Below the pieces are notes generated by a model. It ran no database searches. It worked only from the letters and a program-made list of their open reading frames with translations, and was not told where the DNA came from. A program made the position numbers and the translations under genes. Below are positions 43,652 to 51,870 of a stretch of 53,575 nucleotides of DNA, piece by piece; position 1 is the first letter of the stretch, and each line of letters opens with the position of its first letter. Source of the stretch: an uncultured Oscillospiraceae bacterium (GTDB lineage Bacteria > Bacillota > Clostridia > Oscillospirales > Oscillospiraceae); assembly GCA_934591745.1 (NCBI GenBank), contig CAKTPQ010000009.1, positions 1 to 53,575 of the forward strand, written 5' to 3'.

Positions 43652-44776
43652 TTACTTCTTGATCTCGCCGTTGGCGGCGGCGGTCAGGTAGGCGTTGATA
43701 AAGCCGTCGATGTCGCCGTCCATCACGGCCTGAATGTTGCCCATCTCGTAGCCGGTGCGGGTGTCCTTGGCCAGGGTGTAGGGCATGAACACATAGGAGC
43801 GGATCTGGCTGCCCCACTCGATCTTCATCTGGACGCCCTTCAGATCGCTGATCTTCTCGGCATGCTGCTGGAGCTTCAGTTCCGCCAGCTTGGCCCGCAG
43901 CATCTTCATGGCGTTGTCCCGGTTCTGGAACTGGCTGCGCTCCGTCTGGCAGAACACCACGATGCCGGTGGGCAGGTGGGTCAGGCGGACGGCCGAGGAG
44001 GTCTTGTTGATGTGCTGGCCGCCGGCACCGGAGGAGCGGCAGGCCTGCATCTCGATGTCCTCGGGACGGATCTCGATCTCGCTGTCGTCATCCAGCTCGG
44101 GCATGACCTCCAGCGCGGCGAAGCTGGTCTGGCGGCGGGCGTTGGCGTCAAAGGGGCTGACGCGTACCAGACGGTGGACGCCGTTCTCGCTCTTCAGATA
44201 GCCATAGGCGTTCTCGCCCTCGATGAGAATAGTGGCGGACTTGATGCCCGCCTCGTCGCCGGCTTCGTAATCCATGAGCTGATAGGTGTAGCCGTGACGC
44301 TCGGCCCAGCGGGTGTACATGCGGTACAGCATCTCCGTCCAGTCCTGAGCCTCGGTGCCGCCGGCGCCGGCGTGGAACGTGAGGATGGCATTGTTGCCGT
44401 CATACTCGCCGGACAGCAGCGCCGCCAGACGGCGCTCACTGATCTCCTTTTCCAGCGTCTCATAACCGGAGATCACGTCCTCCAGCTGGGAGGGGTCGTC
44501 CTCCTCCTGTGCCATTTCACACAGGGTCAGGGTATCCTCCCACTCGGACACCAGCTTGTCGTGCTTTTTGATCTTGTTCTCCAGACGCTTGACCTGACGG
44601 CTCACCTGCTGGCTGCGCTCCAGATCGTTCCAGAAGCCCTCCTGCTCCGTCTCCTTCTGGAGCTCGGCCAGCTCCTCCCGAGCCTTGGGGATGCCCAGCG
44701 CCTTTTCCAGCTCACCCAGCGTGGGCTCCAGCGCCAGCAGCTTCTGTTTGTACTCGTCGTATTCGATAACGGCCAT
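43652..44776 (-). CDS. prfB: Peptide chain release factor 2
   Basis: 374 residues. Terminates translation at UGA and UAA. The stop-recognition tripeptide SPF is in RVSPFDANARRQTSF and the hydrolysis motif is SGAGGQHINKTSSAVRL. The coiled N-terminal domain is continuous through the place where many bacteria have the CUU-UGA programmed frameshift (between LEKALG and IPKAREEL), so this gene is read in one frame and lacks that autoregulation. AAGGAG precedes the ATG. It is monocistronic between its own promoter and terminator. Confidence 0.97.
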   Translation of the reverse strand: MAVIEYDEYKQKLLALEPTLGELEKALGIPKAREELAELQKETEQEGFWNDLERSQQVSRQVKRLENKIKKHDKLVSEWEDTLTLCEMAQEEDDPSQLEDVISGYETLEKEISERRLAALLSGEYDGNNAILTFHAGAGGTEAQDWTEMLYRMYTRWAERHGYTYQLMDYEAGDEAGIKSATILIEGENAYGYLKSENGVHRLVRVSPFDANARRQTSFAALEVMPELDDDSEIEIRPEDIEMQACRSSGAGGQHINKTSSAVRLTHLPTGIVVFCQTERSQFQNRDNAMKMLRAKLAELKLQQHAEKISDLKGVQMKIEWGSQIRSYVFMPYTLAKDTRTGYEMGNIQAVMDGDIDGFINAYLTAAANGEIKK

Positions 44777-44818
44777 ATATCATATCTCCTTATGCCTGTA
44801 AAATTCCTCAGCCTTACT

Positions 44819-44846
44819 ATTATAACAAAAAACGGGCGTTTGTAAA
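44819..44846 (-). promoter_or_regulatory. Promoter for prfB
   Basis: Minus strand: TTTACA (44846-44841), 16 bases, TATAAT (44824-44819). Confidence 0.75.
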
Positions 44847-45072
44847 GGGGGTGAGGCAAAACACGGAACCATACGGAGCGCGGCGCCGTCATAAGGAGCA
44901 GAGAGCGGCGTCCGGCAGGCACGGCATCTTCGGCGCGGCGGTGTCCTTCCCGGAAAATTAACCGCTTTGTTACAAATTGACTCTTCCCCTTTCCGGCGGT
45001 TTGTACTATAATATGTATTCGGGAAAGTTCGCCTTTCCCCGCACTACATAAGAACGATTTGAGGAGATCACT
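44847..45072. other. Divergent prfB / DUF4358 spacer
   Basis: No gene is visible. A plus-strand TATAAT lies at 45007-45012, preceded by a TTGACT at 44977-44982 with an overlong 24-base spacing, so the promoter of the DUF4358 gene is only half defined. GAGGAG precedes the next ATG. The part 44850-44960 is GC-rich and shows nothing I can name. Confidence 0.5.
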
Positions 45073-45528
45073 ATGAAACGAATCATTGCACTGCTGCTGG
45101 CCGTGATGACTGTTTTTGCACTGACCGCCTGCGGCGGGAAAACGACCACCGTGGACGCACAGAGCCTGGCCAAGGCGCTGGCGGAGAAGACCGCCTTTGA
45201 GTCCGAGCTGTCCGCCGTCTCCAAGGAGGAGCTGGGCTACTACTTCCAGCTTCCGGAAAAGTGCGACGCAGCGGCGTATATGTCCGCCGGCTCTACTGCC
45301 GAGGAGGTCTTTGTCATCGAGTGCTACGATGCGGCGGCCGCCTCCGCCCTCCGCACGTCCATGCAGGAGTTTCTGAACAGCCAGAAGACGGAGATGGAGC
45401 GCTATCTGCCCGCCGAGGTGGAGCGCATCAACGGCGCGATTTTTGAGACCTACGGCACCTGCGTGGTGCTGTGCGTCACCTCTGACGCCGACACCGCCCG
45501 CGGCATCATCAAGGAGTATGTAAAGTGA
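45073..45528 (+). CDS. DUF4358-type lipoprotein
   Basis: 151 residues. Signal peptide with lipobox LTAC (Cys20) predicts a surface lipoprotein. The mature part has the DUF4358 pattern: VDAQSLAKALAEKTAFES, GYYFQLPEKCDAAAYMSAGS, AEEVFVIECYDAAAASAL and a terminal TYGTCVVLCVTSDADTA. Biochemical function is unknown. The stop overlaps the GTG start of the DHHW gene in GTGA, so the two proteins are made together. The family often sits next to DHHW/MBOAT genes, which suggests a part in surface-polymer acetylation. Confidence 0.88.
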   Translation: MKRIIALLLAVMTVFALTACGGKTTTVDAQSLAKALAEKTAFESELSAVSKEELGYYFQLPEKCDAAAYMSAGSTAEEVFVIECYDAAAASALRTSMQEFLNSQKTEMERYLPAEVERINGAIFETYGTCVVLCVTSDADTARGIIKEYVK

Positions 45529-46730
45529 GCCCGCGCCGGGCATATAGCGGCCGCCGCTATCGCCGCCGCCGCAGTCCGCTGCCCGCCCTGCTGCTGGTGA
45601 TCGTGCTGGCGGCGCTGGTGCTGGGCGCGCTGGCTATTTTCACGGACATCTTCAAGAAGGATACGCCGGCCGACAAGCCGGATGACCCCGCTGTGACGCA
45701 GCCGGACGGCACCCAGGCGCCGGACGGTGCACAGACACCCTCTGACGGGGACGGACAGACCGGCGGTACCGCGCCGGACAACGTCCAGCAGCCCGCCGAC
45801 AATAAGACGGTGGACACCATCACCACCGACGCCACGCCCTACCAGTCCGGCGGCGTGTATGTGGTGGGCAGCAGCGGCTTTGAGATGTACAACTATGTGG
45901 ACAGCCTGGCCAAGAGCTACGCGGACATCGTGACGTCCGTGGCCGACCAGTTGTCCGGCGTCAGCACGGTGTATACGCTGGCGGTGCCGCTGTCCAGCGG
46001 CATTACCCTGCCGGACGCACTGTACAGCGACATCCCCGGCAGCGATCAGGCTCAGGCGGAGAAGGATATTCTGGCCGCCATGGGGAACAATGTAAAGACG
46101 GTACCTCTCCACGATACGCTGATGGCCCATCGCGGCGAGTATATCTACTTCCGCACCGACCACCACTGGACGGGACTGGGCGCGTACTACGCCTATGTGC
46201 AGTTCTGCGCCGTCAAGGGCATCACGCCCCACAGCCTGTCGGAGTATGAGGTCAGCCAGTTCGACGGATTCCTCGGCTCGTTCTACAACGACGGCGGAAA
46301 GCCCGACGCCATGAAGAACCACCCTGATACGGTGACGGCGTACCACCCCATCAGCACCGAGGCCCGGATGCAGTACGGCAAGACGGCGGACAGCCTGACG
46401 CCCGGCAAGGTCATCTATGACGAGTCCGATGCCGGCGCCGGCCTGAAGTATGGCACGTTTATCATGGGCGATAACCCCTACACCGTCATCGAGAACCCCG
46501 ACCTGTCCGACGGCTCCAAGTGCGTGGTGGTGAAGGAATCCTTCGGCAACGCCTTTGTGCCGTTCCTGGTGGATCACTACCAGACGGTATACGTCATCGA
46601 CTACCGCTATTACAGCGGCAGTGTCTCCGACTTTGCCAGGACCAACGGGGTCACGGATGTGATCTTCATCAACAACCTGTCCGCCATCCGGGGCAGCTAC
46701 CAGATGGGCAAGCTGGCAGGCGTCAAGTAA
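45525..46730 (+). CDS. DHHW-family protein (AlgJ/AlgX-like, SGNH-type)
   Basis: 401 residues. A basic N-terminus (RRAYSGRRYRRRR) and one membrane anchor (LPALLLVIVLAALVLGALAI) are followed by an Asp/Pro/Gly/Gln-rich linker to about residue 100. The outer domain has YVVGSSGFEMYN, the signature FRTDHHWTGLGAYYAY and the late block VVKESFGNAFVPFLVDHY. These match the SGNH-hydrolase-like acetyltransferases that accept acetyl groups from MBOAT proteins. The GTG start at 45525 overlaps the previous stop; ATG is not available nearby. A terminator hairpin separates it from the MBOAT gene. Confidence 0.88.
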   Translation: MSPRRAYSGRRYRRRRSPLPALLLVIVLAALVLGALAIFTDIFKKDTPADKPDDPAVTQPDGTQAPDGAQTPSDGDGQTGGTAPDNVQQPADNKTVDTITTDATPYQSGGVYVVGSSGFEMYNYVDSLAKSYADIVTSVADQLSGVSTVYTLAVPLSSGITLPDALYSDIPGSDQAQAEKDILAAMGNNVKTVPLHDTLMAHRGEYIYFRTDHHWTGLGAYYAYVQFCAVKGITPHSLSEYEVSQFDGFLGSFYNDGGKPDAMKNHPDTVTAYHPISTEARMQYGKTADSLTPGKVIYDESDAGAGLKYGTFIMGDNPYTVIENPDLSDGSKCVVVKESFGNAFVPFLVDHYQTVYVIDYRYYSGSVSDFARTNGVTDVIFINNLSAIRGSYQMGKLAGVK

Positions 46731-46740
46731 ACACACGCGG

Positions 46741-46768
46741 ATGGGGCAGGCTCGCCTGCCCCATTTTT
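46741..46768 (+). terminator. Terminator between the DHHW and MBOAT genes
   Basis: ATGGGGCAGGC (46741-46751) and GCCTGCCCCAT (46754-46764) with a two-base TC loop, then TTTT. It may lower expression of the downstream genes rather than stop it. Confidence 0.8.
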
Positions 46769-46793
46769 GACCACTGAACAAAGGAGCCGATAC

Positions 46794-48197
46794 ATGGTTT
46801 TCAGCAGTACCACGTTCCTGCTGGCGTTTCTGCCGCTGGTGGGTATTCTGTATTTCATCTGTCCCCGGAAGCTGCGCAACGCGCTGCTTCTGGTGTTCAG
46901 CCTACTGTTTTACGGCTGGGGCGAGCCGAAATATATCCTCATCATGCTGTTTTCCACCGTATTCGACTACTGCAACGGCCTGGCCATCGGACACTTCCGC
47001 GCCGTGGGGAAGCCCAAGGGCGCCAAGGCGGTGCTGGTGGTGTCCGTGGTGGGCAATCTGAGCATTCTGGGGTTCTTCAAGTATACGGATTTCGCCATCA
47101 CCAACCTCAACGGCCTGCTGGGGACGGCCATTCCCGCGCTGGGGCTGCTGCTGCCCATCGGCATCTCGTTCTACACCTTCCAGACCATGAGCTACACCAT
47201 CGACGTGTACCGGGGTGTGGTACCGCCCCAGCGGAATATCATTGACTTCAGCGCCTATGTGACGCTGTTCCCCCAGCTCATCGCCGGACCCATCGTCCAG
47301 TACAAGACGGTGGCGGACGATCTGGAGAACCGGTACCGGGAGTCGCTGGCCGGAGCCAGCGCCGGCATGCAGCGGTTCGTCATCGGTCTCGGCAAGAAGG
47401 TGCTTCTGGCCAACCAGATGGGCGCCGTGTGGGAGGAGATCGCCGCCATGTCCGCGCCCTCCGTGGTCACGGCGTGGCTGGGCGCGCTGGCCTTTACGTT
47501 CCAGATCTACTTTGACTTCTCCGGCTATTCCGACATGGCCATCGGCCTGGGACGGCTGTTCGGCTTCCGGTTCCTGGAGAACTTCAATTATCCCTATGAG
47601 TCCCGGACGGTCACGGAATTCTGGCGGCGCTGGCACATCAGCCTGTCCACCTGGTTCCGGGAGTATGTCTATATCCCACTGGGCGGCAACCGCAAGGGGC
47701 TGGGCCGCCAGCTGCTGAACATCGCCATCGTCTGGCTCCTCACTGGCCTGTGGCACGGCGCAAGCTGGAACTTTGTGCTGTGGGGCGTGTACTACGCCGC
47801 GCTGCTGCTGCTGGAAAAGACGTTCCTGCTGAAAAAGCTGGACCGTGTACCCCGCTGGGTGGGACATGTGTACACCTGCCTGTGCTTCATTCTGGGCTGG
47901 GTGCTGTTCGCCATCACGGACTTCGGCCAGCTGGGCGCATATCTGGGCCACATGTTCTCCGGCACGTTCTTCGACGGCACCGCCGCCTATCTGCTGCGCA
48001 GCTTCTGGCTGGTGCTGGTGCTGGCGGTCGTCGGCTGCACGTCCCTGCCCAAGCGGCTGTGGAGCCGGTGGGAAGGCGACCTGTCCGCCGCCGCGTCCGA
48101 CGGACTGCGCACCGTCTGGATGGTGCTGGTGCTGCTGGTGTCCGTGGCGTTTCTGGTGGGCGACAGCTACAACCCGTTTTTGTATTTCCGCTTCTGA
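46794..48197 (+). CDS. MBOAT-family O-acyltransferase (AlgI/DltB/PatA type)
   Basis: 467 residues with about ten or more membrane segments (for example FLLAFLPLVGILYFI near the start). It moves acyl groups across the membrane to outer acceptors. The N-terminus VFSSTTFLLAFLPLVGILYF and the YNFNYPY-like FRFLENFNYPYESRTVTEFW and RRWHISLSTWFREYVYIPLG blocks are typical of the AlgI branch. The invariant histidine is in LTGLWHGASWNFVLWG. The ATG at 46794 follows AAAGGAG. It is flanked by two DHHW genes, which are its probable periplasm-side partners. Confidence 0.95.
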   Translation: MVFSSTTFLLAFLPLVGILYFICPRKLRNALLLVFSLLFYGWGEPKYILIMLFSTVFDYCNGLAIGHFRAVGKPKGAKAVLVVSVVGNLSILGFFKYTDFAITNLNGLLGTAIPALGLLLPIGISFYTFQTMSYTIDVYRGVVPPQRNIIDFSAYVTLFPQLIAGPIVQYKTVADDLENRYRESLAGASAGMQRFVIGLGKKVLLANQMGAVWEEIAAMSAPSVVTAWLGALAFTFQIYFDFSGYSDMAIGLGRLFGFRFLENFNYPYESRTVTEFWRRWHISLSTWFREYVYIPLGGNRKGLGRQLLNIAIVWLLTGLWHGASWNFVLWGVYYAALLLLEKTFLLKKLDRVPRWVGHVYTCLCFILGWVLFAITDFGQLGAYLGHMFSGTFFDGTAAYLLRSFWLVLVLAVVGCTSLPKRLWSRWEGDLSAAASDGLRTVWMVLVLLVSVAFLVGDSYNPFLYFRF

Positions 48198-48209
48198 GGA
48201 GGGGTGCGT

Positions 48210-49310
48210 ATGAAACGAAATAGGCTGGCCCCGCTCATCGCCATCTGCGCCATCCTGCTGGGCCTGTCCGTGGGCAGCTTCTTCTTCACGCCGGACCGGG
48301 CCTTTTCCGAGAATGAGAACCGCTATCTCCAGACCACGCCGGAGCTGACGGCGGACAATGTGTTCTCCGGCAGATTCATGACGGAGACGGAGAACTATAC
48401 CAGCGACCAGATCCTGCTGCGGGACTTCTGGACCGGCGCCCGCTCGGCCCTCCAGCGGCTGGAGGGCCGGCAGGACATCAGCGGCACCTATCTGGGGGCG
48501 GATGGCCGCTACTTTGCCAAGGTCACGGACGATACCTTTGACTGGGACAGCTATCAGAAGAACCTGACGGCGGTGGAGGCATTTTTCGCCGCTAACAGCG
48601 GCAAGGGTTGCACCGTGCTGATGGTGCCCAGCCCCGCCGGGGTGCTGGGAGCCGATCTGCCGGCCAACGCGCCATACTACGATGAGGACAGGGCCTTCGG
48701 GATGCTGGAGGAGCGGCTGGGCGCAGTTTTTGCGGACACGCGCACGGCGCTGGCCGGGGTGGCGGATCCCTACTACCACACTGACCACCACTGGACGACG
48801 GCGGGCGCGCAGGCCGCCTACGGCGTGTGGGCGGCGGCCACGGGCCATACCGCCCGCAGCTATACGCTGACGCAGGCCGCCGATAGCTTCCGGGGCACGC
48901 TGTACTCCAAGGTGCTGCTGCCGGACAGCGCGTATGACGCCGTGGATTACTGCCCGGACATCACCATCGTGTCCGCCGACTGCGACGGCACGGAGCGGGA
49001 CAGCCTGTACGACCTGACGGCGCTGGAGAAGAAGGACAAGTATGAGCTGTTTCTGGGCGGCAACTACGCCAAGGCGGTGATCCGCACCGGCGCGGAGAAC
49101 GGGAAACATCTGCTGCTCATCAAGGACTCCTTCGCCAACTGCTTTGTGCCGTTCCTCGCCGGAGATTACGAGACCATCACCATGGTGGATCTGCGGTACT
49201 GCCGGGAGAAGCTCCAGCCGCTGGCCGACGAGGCTGACGACATTCTGGTACTGTACGAGATCACCAATTTTGCCGCCGACGGCAACCTGTTCAAGCTGGA
49301 TCTGGGATAA
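48210..49310 (+). CDS. Second DHHW-family protein (AlgJ/AlgX-like)
   Basis: 366 residues. One N-terminal anchor (LAPLIAICAILLGLSVGSFF) is followed by the conserved FSENENRYLQTTPELTADNV and FSGRFMTETENYTSDQILLR, which are typical of clostridial DHHW proteins. The signature is YHTDHHWTTAGAQAAY and the C-terminal block is LLIKDSFANCFVPFLAGDYE. The N-terminal module is absent from the first DHHW protein, so the two are not simple duplicates. The ATG at 48210 follows GAGGAGGGG; a GTG at 48204 overlaps that site. Confidence 0.93.
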   Translation: MKRNRLAPLIAICAILLGLSVGSFFFTPDRAFSENENRYLQTTPELTADNVFSGRFMTETENYTSDQILLRDFWTGARSALQRLEGRQDISGTYLGADGRYFAKVTDDTFDWDSYQKNLTAVEAFFAANSGKGCTVLMVPSPAGVLGADLPANAPYYDEDRAFGMLEERLGAVFADTRTALAGVADPYYHTDHHWTTAGAQAAYGVWAAATGHTARSYTLTQAADSFRGTLYSKVLLPDSAYDAVDYCPDITIVSADCDGTERDSLYDLTALEKKDKYELFLGGNYAKAVIRTGAENGKHLLLIKDSFANCFVPFLAGDYETITMVDLRYCREKLQPLADEADDILVLYEITNFAADGNLFKLDLG

Positions 49311-49313
49311 ATA

Positions 49314-49345
49314 AAAAAGATGACCGCTATCGCGGTCATCTTTTT
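49314..49345. terminator. Bidirectional terminator
   Basis: AAAAAGATGACCGC and GCGGTCATCTTTTT around TATC, between the convergent DHHW and radical SAM genes. Confidence 0.93.
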
Positions 49346-49351
49346 GTTATC

Positions 49352-50239
49352 TCAGAAATCCACGGTGCCCTCCAGCACGCGGAGGTCGTATGGCTCGAAC
49401 ACTACCTTGCGGTAGGCATCCACGTCCATCTTCACGCCGGTCCAGTCGCTGTGGATGTCGCCATTCTGCTTGATAAGGATGTCGTACAGGATGTCGTAGG
49501 TCACGCCGTCCGCGCCCTTTTCCTCGATGGTGGAGTAGGGCAGGGTCTTGTGGTACGTCATGTGCAGGCCCTTGTATTCAAAGTGGAAGCCGTTGCGCAT
49601 GCGGCAGCCGTCCAGCCCCTTGTAGGTGAACAGCCGCTTCAGATCCTGCAGGATCCTGTCGTTGTCCTGCTCGTACAAGTTCTCTGGCGTCGTCTCCGTG
49701 TAGTCGTAGCGGAACTGGATGGGGATGCGGTAGGGCAGGAACCGCTCCACATAGGCGATAAGCTTGTCCGCCGGATAGTTCTTGTACAGCACGCAGTTGA
49801 TGCGGGTGGGACAGGCGATCTTCCCCAGCACCTCGTCAGGACTCTCTTCCACATAGTGCACCAGATGGCGGGAGATATTCATACAGGTGATTTTGTGCTT
49901 GTTCCGCTCCGTAAAGGCCAGCATCTCCTCAAAGGTGGTGGTTTCCTGCGCGGGGAAAGTGGTGTTGATATACACCTTGTGGGTGGTGGGAATGGCGTCC
50001 AGCATCCGCTGCAGCGCGTCCAGATCAGCCAGCGGCTCGCCGCCGGTGAACACAAAGTCGCAGCGAGGGGTGATGGCGTCCATAGTGCGGATGCTGGCGA
50101 TGATCTTTTCCAAGCTGAAGCCGGTGCAGTCCGCGTATTCTTTTTTGTTGATGCAGAAGGGGCAGTGGTTCTGACAGTCGTAGGGGACAAAGACCGTCAC
50201 GGTAGCGCCGCCCTCCCGGGTCTTATAGGGATGGGTCAT
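49352..50239 (-). CDS. Radical SAM protein of unknown substrate
   Basis: 295 residues. The iron-sulfur motif is CQNHCPFC (Cys22, Cys26, Cys29). The SAM-binding GGEP follows in CDFVFTGGEPLADL, and later barrel strands read VYINTTFPAQ and KITCMNISRHLVHY. There is no SPASM cysteine cluster at the C-terminus; the end has IKQNGDIHSDWTGVKMD. It resembles the short activase or epimerase-like radical SAM proteins, but no peptide substrate or partner is seen near it. The ATG at 50239 has only a distant GAGAGG. Confidence 0.88.
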   Translation of the reverse strand: MTHPYKTREGGATVTVFVPYDCQNHCPFCINKKEYADCTGFSLEKIIASIRTMDAITPRCDFVFTGGEPLADLDALQRMLDAIPTTHKVYINTTFPAQETTTFEEMLAFTERNKHKITCMNISRHLVHYVEESPDEVLGKIACPTRINCVLYKNYPADKLIAYVERFLPYRIPIQFRYDYTETTPENLYEQDNDRILQDLKRLFTYKGLDGCRMRNGFHFEYKGLHMTYHKTLPYSTIEEKGADGVTYDILYDILIKQNGDIHSDWTGVKMDVDAYRKVVFEPYDLRVLEGTVDF

Positions 50240-50274
50240 GTTGTTGATAACCTCTCATGTGAATGTACCGAAAT

Positions 50275-50303
50275 AGTATATATCAAAAGATGGGGAAAAG
50301 CAA
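50275..50303 (-). promoter_or_regulatory. Promoter for the radical SAM gene
   Basis: Minus strand: TTGCTT (50303-50298), 17 bases, TATACT (50280-50275). Confidence 0.65.
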
Positions 50304-50346
50304 GGAAAACATAGAAAAATAGTTGTTTTCTTCTTGACGGGGTGCG

Positions 50347-50907
50347 TTAATACGCGGGGTCCCGCAATTCCTCCCGGATGCGGGCAAAGGCCGCGTCCTC
50401 ACCCTGTTCCTTCAGCAGCAGGAGCCAGCGATCCAGTAGCGCCGCTGTGTCCGGGTTCATGAAGCGGCTGGCGTCGGTGCGCTTGAGATCCTTGGAGCGC
50501 TGGTAGTAGTCGTAGGGCGAGGCGTCGGTGTACTGGCCGCCCTGATAGACGCGGCAGGCGGCGATGCGGTCGCAGAACATCTCGGCCACATATTTCTTCG
50601 GCATCTTGCAACCGCCGATATAGATGGTGCCGTCCTCCCGGCGGCAGTAGTCGATCCAGTACTCGAAGTGGTGGCGGTTGCGGCCCTTGTGGTGGAGCCA
50701 CGCCAGGCTGACGCCGTTTTCCAGGCGCTCCTGGTCGTTGGGGCTGCGCCAGCCCTGATAGTATTTGCAGCCGCGCCAGAATTCAACAGGGCTGTATTTG
50801 GAAAGGTCATGGGTCAGACCTTGCCATACAAGACCCAGCTTCAGGCAGTAGCGGCGCACCAGACGCCGGTGCCGGTTCACGGTATGGAGATGGGCGCGAA
50901 GCTGCAT
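50347..50907 (-). CDS. DUF5662-type protein
   Basis: 186 residues. Starts at the ATG at 50907 with AGGAGG upstream; the frame is open further but the extra residues are Cys/Arg-rich and unconserved. Motifs are HLHTVNRHRRLVRRYCLKLG, LTHDLSKYSPVEFWRGCKYY, and WLHHKGRNRHHFEYWIDY. The spaced His and Asp residues (HDLSKYS, HHKGRNRHH) suggest a metal-binding, HD-domain-like helical fold. Similar proteins are found in many gut Firmicutes and in phages; their function is not known to me. Confidence 0.8.
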   Translation of the reverse strand: MQLRAHLHTVNRHRRLVRRYCLKLGLVWQGLTHDLSKYSPVEFWRGCKYYQGWRSPNDQERLENGVSLAWLHHKGRNRHHFEYWIDYCRREDGTIYIGGCKMPKKYVAEMFCDRIAACRVYQGGQYTDASPYDYYQRSKDLKRTDASRFMNPDTAALLDRWLLLLKEQGEDAAFARIREELRDPAY

Positions 50908-51028
50908 GGGATGGCCTCCTTTGAAAAATCGTGTCTCCAGTATAGCACAGTCCGAGGGAAATGCACAGCAAAAAAATCGGCGGCATAAGTTTTTTCGGGC
51001 GCGGCAGACTAAATGGGAGGTGAACTGC

Positions 51029-51463
51029 ATGGCGGAGTATGGCTTTTATCGCGGCAGCGGCGCAGCATGGCAGCGGGCACTGCCGCCGGAATTGCAGAGG
51101 ATCAGCGGCGAAGCACCGCTTCGCCGCTGCTGGGCGCTGCTGGTGCTGGATAGGGAGGGCGCCCGCCGGCTGGCCGGACAGGGCCGGACGCCGCTGTGCG
51201 GCACGGTGCTGCTGCCGCAGGATGCGTGGACGGAGCCGCTGCGGGCGCGGCAGGTGGTGTCTTGCGGCCCGTCGCCCCAGAGCAGCCTGACGCTGTCCAG
51301 TCTGGCGCAGCGGTGTGTGCTGTGCGTCCAGCGGCAGTTGACGGCGCTGGACGGCACCATCATCGAGCCGCAGGACATTCCGCTGCCGGAGGCCTGGGGC
51401 TGCTGGGAGACGGAGCCATTGCTGCTGCTGGCGGGAGCGCACCTGCTGCTGGGCCGCTTATGA
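51029..51463 (+). CDS. Protein of unknown function, 144 residues
   Basis: Not recognised. The ATG at 51029 has GGGAGG eight bases upstream. The sequence opens AEYGFYRGSGAAWQRALPPE; the middle has LRRCWALLVLDREGARRLAG and LCGTVLLPQDAWTEPLRARQ, and CVLCVQRQLTALDG follows. It ends in a hydrophobic stretch, EPLLLLAGAHLLLGRL. The repeated VVSCGPSPQSSLTLSSL-type segment looks like a beta-strand core. There is no signal peptide. It is divergent from the DUF5662 gene, and the next small gene continues in the same frame beyond the TGA. Confidence 0.6.
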   Translation: MAEYGFYRGSGAAWQRALPPELQRISGEAPLRRCWALLVLDREGARRLAGQGRTPLCGTVLLPQDAWTEPLRARQVVSCGPSPQSSLTLSSLAQRCVLCVQRQLTALDGTIIEPQDIPLPEAWGCWETEPLLLLAGAHLLLGRL

Positions 51464-51484
51464 GATGGACGTTCTCCACGCTGT

Positions 51485-51751
51485 ATGGTACGGCGTCAGC
51501 CGGTACCGCGGGTCGGCGGACTTCCCCTGCGGACGGAGGAGACAAAGAATTTTATCGCGGTGGTCAAGGACATCTGCGGCGGCAGCGTCAAGGTGCAGTA
51601 CGGCTTTCCGCAGCGTGTGGAGATCACGGTGGCCGCGCCTGTGGGCCCGGACAGCGTGTCGGTGCAGCTTCGCACGGATGATGCGGAGCTGCCGCACAGC
51701 TATTACAGCGGCTATCCCTTTGAAAGGTGGTCAGGACCATCCCAGTCCTGA
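51485..51751 (+). CDS. Small protein of unknown function, 88 residues
   Basis: Chosen over two overlapping frames because its third codon positions are G/C-rich and the protein looks natural: LRTEETKNFIAVVKDICGGS, then VKVQYGFPQRVEITVAAPVG and DDAELPHSYYSGYPF. The ATG at 51485 lacks a good ribosome binding site. It lies in the same frame as the preceding gene, 21 bases after that gene's TGA, with no other stop between. Either it is coupled to the upstream gene, or the two are halves of one gene, or the TGA is read through. Confidence 0.5.
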   Translation: MVRRQPVPRVGGLPLRTEETKNFIAVVKDICGGSVKVQYGFPQRVEITVAAPVGPDSVSVQLRTDDAELPHSYYSGYPFERWSGPSQS

Positions 51752-51870
51752 AGCAGGAGCTTATGCAGAACCGTGCAACCAAACGGGCCTGCGGACCGTC
51801 TATATGGATGAGGGGCACTTGATCCCAATGGCGGGCATCAGCACCCCAGCTTCTGAGAAAGGAATGGACT

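Noticed and set aside
44977..45012. TTGACT and TATAAT as a promoter for the DUF4358 gene
   Set aside because: The spacing is 24 bases, too long for a sigma-A promoter. Only the -10 box is credible.
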